A DNA stretch of 7,108 bases. Source: Methanobacteriota archaeon (GTDB taxonomy: Archaea; Thermoplasmatota; Thermoplasmata; RBG-16-68-12). Location of the stretch: contig VBLR01000108.1 of assembly GCA_005878665.1 (NCBI GenBank), positions 1-7,108 of the forward strand, given 5' to 3'. Under the pieces are notes generated by a model. It worked only from the letters and a program-made list of their open reading frames with translations, made no database searches and was not told the origin of the DNA. The translations under genes and the position numbers were made by a program. This document shows, in pieces, positions 4,260 through 7,108 of this stretch (position 1 is its first letter; each line of letters opens with the position of its first letter).

Positions 4260-7108
4260 GCGGGTACCTGCGGGACAGCCAGCTGCGCAAGCAGCTCGAG
4301 GAGAAGGTCAAAGAGGCCACGCGGACCCGACAAGCCGCCGAGGATGGCATCAAGGCGGCGCACGACCTGATCGATCAAGCCCGCCGGACGGATGCCAATG
4401 TCGTCGAAGCGGAGAAGGCCCTCGCCGAGGCGAACGCGGCGATGGCGTCGAAAGATTACAAGGTCGCGGCCGACAAGGCGGCCGAGGCGCTTGAACGCGG
4501 GAGACGCATCTACCGAGAACGGGCGCGCGCGATCGTCGATTCGAGCGCGGCGCTCGGCCGGCTCGCGAAAGGGGTCGGAGGGGAACTGGCGGAGACGGAG
4601 TCGGCGCTCGCGAAGGCGGAAGGCGCCCTCGCCTCCGAGGAGCTCGGGACGGCGATTGACCTCGCGAAGAAGGCGTGGAAGAGGAGCGAGAAGGTCCTGC
4701 AGGAGCACCTGTCCTCCTCGTTCTCGAAGGCGCAGTCCCTGATCCTCGCGGCCAAGAACCTCAGCCGGGACGTCGCCCCGGTCGAAGACCTCCTCTCCCG
4801 GGCGCGGACCGCGATGGAGAACAACGATTTCCAGAGCGCGCTTGACTTCACGAAGGAAGCGCTCGAAACGATCACGGACGACCTGACGTCCGCGGTGACC
4901 AAAGAAGTCCGCGACGTCGAAGATCTCGTCCGGACCGCGGCGGAGCTCGGGGCCGACACGACGAAGGCCACGACCCTCGTCGAACGGGCCCGCGGCGACA
5001 TCGGGAACCTCGATTTCGAGAAGGCCAACAACGCCATCCGACAGAGCCGCGCGGAGTCCGAGAAGGCGCTCCAGCGGTCGCTCGACGGCCGAACGGGCGA
5101 TTTCTCCCGGTTCGTGCAGGAAGCCCGCGCCATCGGCGCGGACCCCGCCGCCGGCCAGGCATCGTTCGACAAAGCCGAGGCCGCGATCAAGAAAGGCAAC
5201 TACCGGGATGGGGCGCAACTCGCGAAGCAAGGGTTCCAGGCGATCCAGCAAGCCGAGTTCCAGCGGGTCGTCGGGGTCATCGCGACTTCCCGGGAGAAGT
5301 TCACCGCCGCCGCGAACATGGGAATCGACCTCCACGGACCGATGGCCGACTTGACGAGCGCTCGGGACCTGCTCAAACGAGGCGCGTTCCGCGACGCCCT
5401 CGATTCCGCGAAACGCGCGGACGGGGCGGTCGACGCGATCATCCAAGGATACCGCACCGTGGAAGGGCGACTCAAAGAGATGCACCGGGCCTTCGCCGAA
5501 GCCGAGTCGTTCGGGGTGCAAACGGTCCGGGCGCGGAAGCTTGCGGAAGCCGCGCGCCAGGCGTACCAGGAGCGCAATCTGGCGGAGGTCGCGAAAGCGG
5601 TCGACGCCGCCGCCGAGGAGCTGCGGAGGGCCGAGCGCGAACGGGTCATGCAATCGATCGAACGCGCGGAGTTCGTCCTCACGCTCGGAGAACAGGCCGG
5701 CGTGAATCTGTCCGAGCCGTCGCGGCTGCTCCAGGAGGCGATCGTCGCGACGAAGGCGGACGAGCACCGGAAGGCGTTGCAATTTGCCGGCGATGCGCAA
5801 TCGAAGGCGGAGCGCGTCCTGACCGACCGCGCCGCGGAAAAGATCGCCGCGCTCCGCGGGGCCCTGCCCCACCTCGGGGACGACGCCGGGGGCCTCAAGG
5901 CCCTCCTGAATCGCGCGGATGCGTCGATCATGTCGCGCGATTTCGAGGACACGTTCCGGGCCCTGGACGACGGGGAGAAGTTCGTCGACGTGCAAATTCA
6001 CACCCACGCGGAAGAGATCGTCGGAGACCTCGCGCTCGCGGTGCGCATGGGGGTCGACCTCGGGGCGGATGTGGCCCCTCTCGAAGCCATCCACCGGGAA
6101 CTGAACGGGTTCCTCAGCCGGGGCCGGGCCGGAGACATCGTCGCCGCACGCGAGAAAGCGACGGCCGCGCTCGCCAGCGCCACCGACGAGCTGGGCGCGT
6201 TCGTCCGGGCGCGGATCACGACGGCGCAGGGACTCAAGATCGATGTCGACGAGATGTCGGATCTCGTTCGCCGGTCGCGCCTCGCCTTCGGGGTCCAGAA
6301 CTACCACGAGGGACTTCGCCTGCTGAACGAGGCGAACGACCGGGCCAGCAAGACGACCGCGCTGCACCGCCAAGCGTACAACGCGATCGCGAGCGGCGCC
6401 GCGTTCGTCGCCGAGGCGAAGAAACGCAACGTCGACGTGTCGAAGGTCGTCGAGATGCTCGTCGATGCGAAGAAGGCGTTCGAACGCCTCGACTATGAGC
6501 AGGCCCTCCAGATGGCCTCGTCGGCCCGCGCGGAGACCGACAAGCTCACGGTCCTCTATTCCTCCGCCCAGAAGATCCTGTCGTCGCGCGGCCGCCTCGA
6601 GCTCGCGGGCAAAATCGGAATCGATGCGCCCCACCTTCGGGACGTGTTCGGAGCGGCGAAAGAGGCGATGAAATCGAAAGACTACGAGAAGGCGCTCGCG
6701 TTGGCGCAGCGCGCCGAGGACGAGTTCACCTCCTTGATCCAGGAGAAGCTCACGTCGTCCCTGAGCGCCGCCGAGGCGATCCTCGGCTCCGTGGAAGGCG
6801 TGAATCTCGCGCAATCGAGCGACGCGATCGTGCGGGCGCGGCAGCACTTCGACGCAGGCGAACTGGAGCAAGCGGCGGACCTCACCCTCCGGCTCCGGGA
6901 GCAGCTGGACGTGCTGAAGCGGCAAGGCGAGGAAGCCTCGACGGCCCTCCGGCGGCTGCACGAAATCGTGGCCGACGCCGAGGCGATGAACCTGCCCTTG
7001 ACCACGACGACCGGGTTGCTCGAGCGGGCCGACCGGGCATACAAGATGGGACAGTTCGAGGAAGCCCTCGACCACGGGGCCCAGGCGGAGGCCGAGGCCT
7101 CGAAGGAA
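4256..7108 (+). CDS. Giant all-helical protein of ~62-residue tandem repeats, family unknown (3' end outside window)
   Basis: A single frame with no stop runs 951 codons from GTG 4256 to the window edge. An in-frame stop at 4175-4177 and the absence of any earlier ATG, GTG or TTG in the frame make this GTG the first usable start. A weak GGAG lies at 4242-4245, and the start overlaps the stop of a mini-ORF. After a short charged N-terminus (1-22), the whole visible protein consists of 15 tandem helical units. It has no Cys, one Trp (W141) and only eight Pro, seven of them at the same place in their unit. No signal peptide, membrane segment, nucleotide-binding loop or catalytic motif is visible, so it should be a cytoplasmic scaffold, spacer or protein-binding rod. 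Units look like a relative of TPR-type or spectrin-type repeats but fit neither: TPR is 34 residues and spectrin ~106. The gene has its own probable promoter after smc-scpAB. The coding call is strong; function is unknown. Confidence 0.9.
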   Translation, partial: MSGYLRDSQLRKQLEEKVKEATRTRQAAEDGIKAAHDLIDQARRTDANVVEAEKALAEANAAMASKDYKVAADKAAEALERGRRIYRERARAIVDSSAALGRLAKGVGGELAETESALAKAEGALASEELGTAIDLAKKAWKRSEKVLQEHLSSSFSKAQSLILAAKNLSRDVAPVEDLLSRARTAMENNDFQSALDFTKEALETITDDLTSAVTKEVRDVEDLVRTAAELGADTTKATTLVERARGDIGNLDFEKANNAIRQSRAESEKALQRSLDGRTGDFSRFVQEARAIGADPAAGQASFDKAEAAIKKGNYRDGAQLAKQGFQAIQQAEFQRVVGVIATSREKFTAAANMGIDLHGPMADLTSARDLLKRGAFRDALDSAKRADGAVDAIIQGYRTVEGRLKEMHRAFAEAESFGVQTVRARKLAEAARQAYQERNLAEVAKAVDAAAEELRRAERERVMQSIERAEFVLTLGEQAGVNLSEPSRLLQEAIVATKADEHRKALQFAGDAQSKAERVLTDRAAEKIAALRGALPHLGDDAGGLKALLNRADASIMSRDFEDTFRALDDGEKFVDVQIHTHAEEIVGDLALAVRMGVDLGADVAPLEAIHRELNGFLSRGRAGDIVAAREKATAALASATDELGAFVRARITTAQGLKIDVDEMSDLVRRSRLAFGVQNYHEGLRLLNEANDRASKTTALHRQAYNAIASGAAFVAEAKKRNVDVSKVVEMLVDAKKAFERLDYEQALQMASSARAETDKLTVLYSSAQKILSSRGRLELAGKIGIDAPHLRDVFGAAKEAMKSKDYEKALALAQRAEDEFTSLIQEKLTSSLSAAEAILGSVEGVNLAQSSDAIVRARQHFDAGELEQAADLTLRLREQLDVLKRQGEEASTALRRLHEIVADAEAMNLPLTTTTGLLERADRAYKMGQFEEALDHGAQAEAEASKE
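4322..7105 (+). repeat. Fifteen tandem protein repeats of ~62 residues
   Basis: Aligning on a [DN]-[YF/L]-x-x-A turn gives anchors at residues 68, 130, 192, 254, 316, 378, 442, 504, 563, ~627, 683, 747, 810, 870 and 934 of the encoded protein. The first five intervals are exactly 62; later ones range from about 56 to 64. Each unit shows helix A ending near LI..A, a loop G-[VI/A]-[DN] often followed by Pro, helix B with LL..A..A, the turn (KDY, NDF, GNY, LDY, GQF), then helix C with A[LI]..A..A. Helix C appears to run into helix A of the next unit. Approximate unit starts are residues 23, 85, 147, 209, 271, 333, 395, 459, 521, 580, 644, 700, 764, 827 and 887. Units differ strongly in sequence, so the repeat lies at protein level and is old, not a recent DNA duplication. 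The array continues past the window. Confidence 0.88.

Noticed and set aside
4172..7075. A 967-codon open frame on the minus strand
   Set aside because: It is a shadow of the plus-strand repeat gene produced by GC-rich codon use. Its translation is rich in Arg, Leu, Gly and His without domain motifs, whereas the plus frame shows a regular 62-residue repeat, a promoter and normal residue composition.
4322..7105. Recent DNA-level tandem duplication or a CRISPR-like array
   Set aside because: The units share residue pattern but no long identical nucleotide stretches, and the period is in codons. It is an ancient protein repeat.
4256..7108. Canonical TPR protein
   Set aside because: The GDYE..AL turn is TPR-like, but the 62-residue period is not a multiple of 34, prolines do not fall at the TPR position 32, and the TPR W-LG-Y pattern is missing.

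Overview
The window reads as GC-rich archaeal chromosome, most likely a euryarchaeote and possibly a Thermoplasmatota-type lineage. That lineage call is inference. It rests on a Smc head with the archaeal-style switch motif ISLRK in place of the bacterial ITHRK, a TTTATAAG TATA-like box rather than bacterial -35/-10 elements, and strong Shine-Dalgarno (SD) sites. One of those SD sites matches the universal 16S rRNA 3' end over 11 nt. All genes lie on the plus strand. Strong G/C preference at third codon positions leaves long spurious open frames on the minus strand and in the other plus frames.

Region 1 (1-4084) is a compact chromosome-condensation operon, smc-scpA-scpB. The first gene is cut by the left edge and supplies the C-terminal ~848 residues of Smc: the end of one coil arm, the hinge, the return arm and the C-terminal ATPase lobe. 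scpA (kleisin) and scpB (dimeric winged-helix KITE subunit) follow. Each is joined to the gene before it by a 4-nt stop/start overlap (ATGA, then TTGA) with a good SD inside the preceding gene, so the three products should be made by coupled translation. Together they form the Smc-ScpAB complex, which compacts and segregates DNA by loop extrusion.

Region 2 (4085-4255) is the only real intergenic gap, 171 nt. It holds a probable archaeal promoter (TATA-like box at 4171-4178), a short direct repeat upstream of it, and, just after the predicted transcription start, a 9-bp GC-rich hairpin. One arm of that hairpin contains the SD, and its loop contains the ATG of a 12-codon mini-ORF. The mini-ORF stop overlaps the GTG start of the next gene (GTGA). 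No T-rich terminator is visible after scpB.

Region 3 (4256 to the right edge) is one very long open frame, 951 codons and still open at the end of the window. It encodes a cytoplasmic, nearly all-helical protein with no cysteine and a single tryptophan. It is built from 15 tandem units of about 62 residues. The repeat has a clear grammar: a helix, a G-[VI]-D...P loop, a second helix, a [DN]-[YF] turn, then a third helix running into the next unit. I do not recognise the family. It is the most novel object here, and its position directly after smc-scpAB makes a structural or chromosome-related role worth testing, though nothing in the sequence proves one.
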